From contig JAIMKP010000016.1 in assembly GCA_020692355.1 (NCBI GenBank), positions 1-62,194 on the forward strand: a stretch of 62,194 nucleotides of DNA, read 5' to 3'. Positions within the stretch are counted from its first letter, which is position 1; every line of letters starts with the position of its first letter. The position numbers and the translations under genes were made by a program. The notes beneath the pieces were generated by a model. It did not search any database. It saw only the letters and a program-made list of their open reading frames with translations, and was not told the DNA's origin. The stretch comes from Desulfosporosinus sp. (GTDB taxonomy: Bacteria; Bacillota; Desulfitobacteriia; Desulfitobacteriales; Desulfitobacteriaceae). This document shows positions 61,954-62,194 of this stretch, in pieces.

Positions 61954-62187
61954 TTAGACCTTGAATATGATTCCCTGGGTTCCATTCTTGTTGGCTCTCA
62001 GCACCCGTTTACCCCGGTACAGGCGCAGACCTTGATAGAGACCATAAAGAATGGTAATTAAGCCTGGAAAATATGGAGATACGGACTGATGGAAGGCCAC
62101 GTATGAGGGATGGTAGAATGCGGCAGAGGCTAGCCAGCCTAATCCGGAAAGAATGAGGAGAGCATCCAACCCCCAAAGTAATTTCAT
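61954..62187 (-). CDS. Small membrane protein of unknown function
   Basis: A 77-residue frame with two hydrophobic segments (LLWGLDALLILSGLGWLASAAFY and FPGLITILYGLYQGLRLY) and a basic tail (RGKRVLRANKNG), so probably a two-helix membrane protein with a cytoplasmic end. It is 44 bp upstream of the second amt on the same strand and may be co-transcribed. The start lies seven bases from the end of the window, so its ribosome site cannot be judged. Confidence 0.55.
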   Translation of the reverse strand: MKLLWGLDALLILSGLGWLASAAFYHPSYVAFHQSVSPYFPGLITILYGLYQGLRLYRGKRVLRANKNGTQGIIFKV

Positions 62188-62194
62188 GGATCTC

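Overview
The window looks like a chromosomal segment of an anaerobic, spore-forming, sulfur-metabolising Firmicute, most like Desulfosporosinus or a related Peptococcaceae. This rests on gene content, since there is no rRNA here: two giant pyruvate:ferredoxin oxidoreductases, a twin-arginine molybdoenzyme of the tetrathionate-reductase type, a small spore-surface protein, LUD-type lactate oxidation proteins, and Gram-positive regulation (T-box, strong AGGAGG ribosome sites, CsoR).

Layout. 1-3.6 kb: DUF445 membrane proteins carrying a perfect 1,217-bp tandem duplication, then a drug/metabolite transporter. 3.8-7.3 kb: copper module csoR-copA-copZ with a palindromic operator. 7.4-16.2 kb: two nifJ paralogues separated by a decayed accessory patch (HicB remnant, nested palindromes, partial secreted-protein gene). 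16.2-19.3 kb: a cobalamin riboswitch with terminator followed by two thiC-like genes, best read as bzaA-bzaB for anaerobic 5-hydroxybenzimidazole (B12 lower ligand) synthesis. 19.2-22.1 kb: two small genes missed by ordinary calling (a Cys-rich peptide and a DUF3787 spore-surface protein), then amt-glnK behind a leader that looks like an ANTAR antitermination element. 22.3-26.8 kb: a Trp T-box before a lone TrpX-type binding protein, a zinc-sensing chemoreceptor, and bL25/Ctc. 27.6-29.9 kb: LUD/CCG lactate-oxidation pair. 30-41 kb: binding protein-histidine kinase-sigma-54 activator, next to a four-gene molybdoenzyme operon whose promoter is a textbook -24/-12 site. 41-47.8 kb: DNA ligase, PAP2 phosphatase, DGC zinc-binding protein, ECF sigma/anti-sigma/membrane effector, DedA-PAP2 fusion, LysR.

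48.2-57.6 kb is the most interesting part: GntR regulator, split UxaA-family lyase (SuyA/SuyB-like), LarA-like nickel racemase, TctC-TctA-TctB transporter and an Ldh2/ComC-family dehydrogenase. Together these fit uptake, racemisation and cleavage of sulfolactate to pyruvate plus sulfite, which would feed NifJ and dissimilatory sulfite reduction. The island contains scars of a second suyB-larA copy, a dead DASS transporter, and near-identical 34-bp repeats at its two ends. 58-62 kb: VanW-family protein and a second amt-glnK pair whose PII lacks Tyr51.

Functions are inferred from protein motifs and gene context by eye; no database search was possible.
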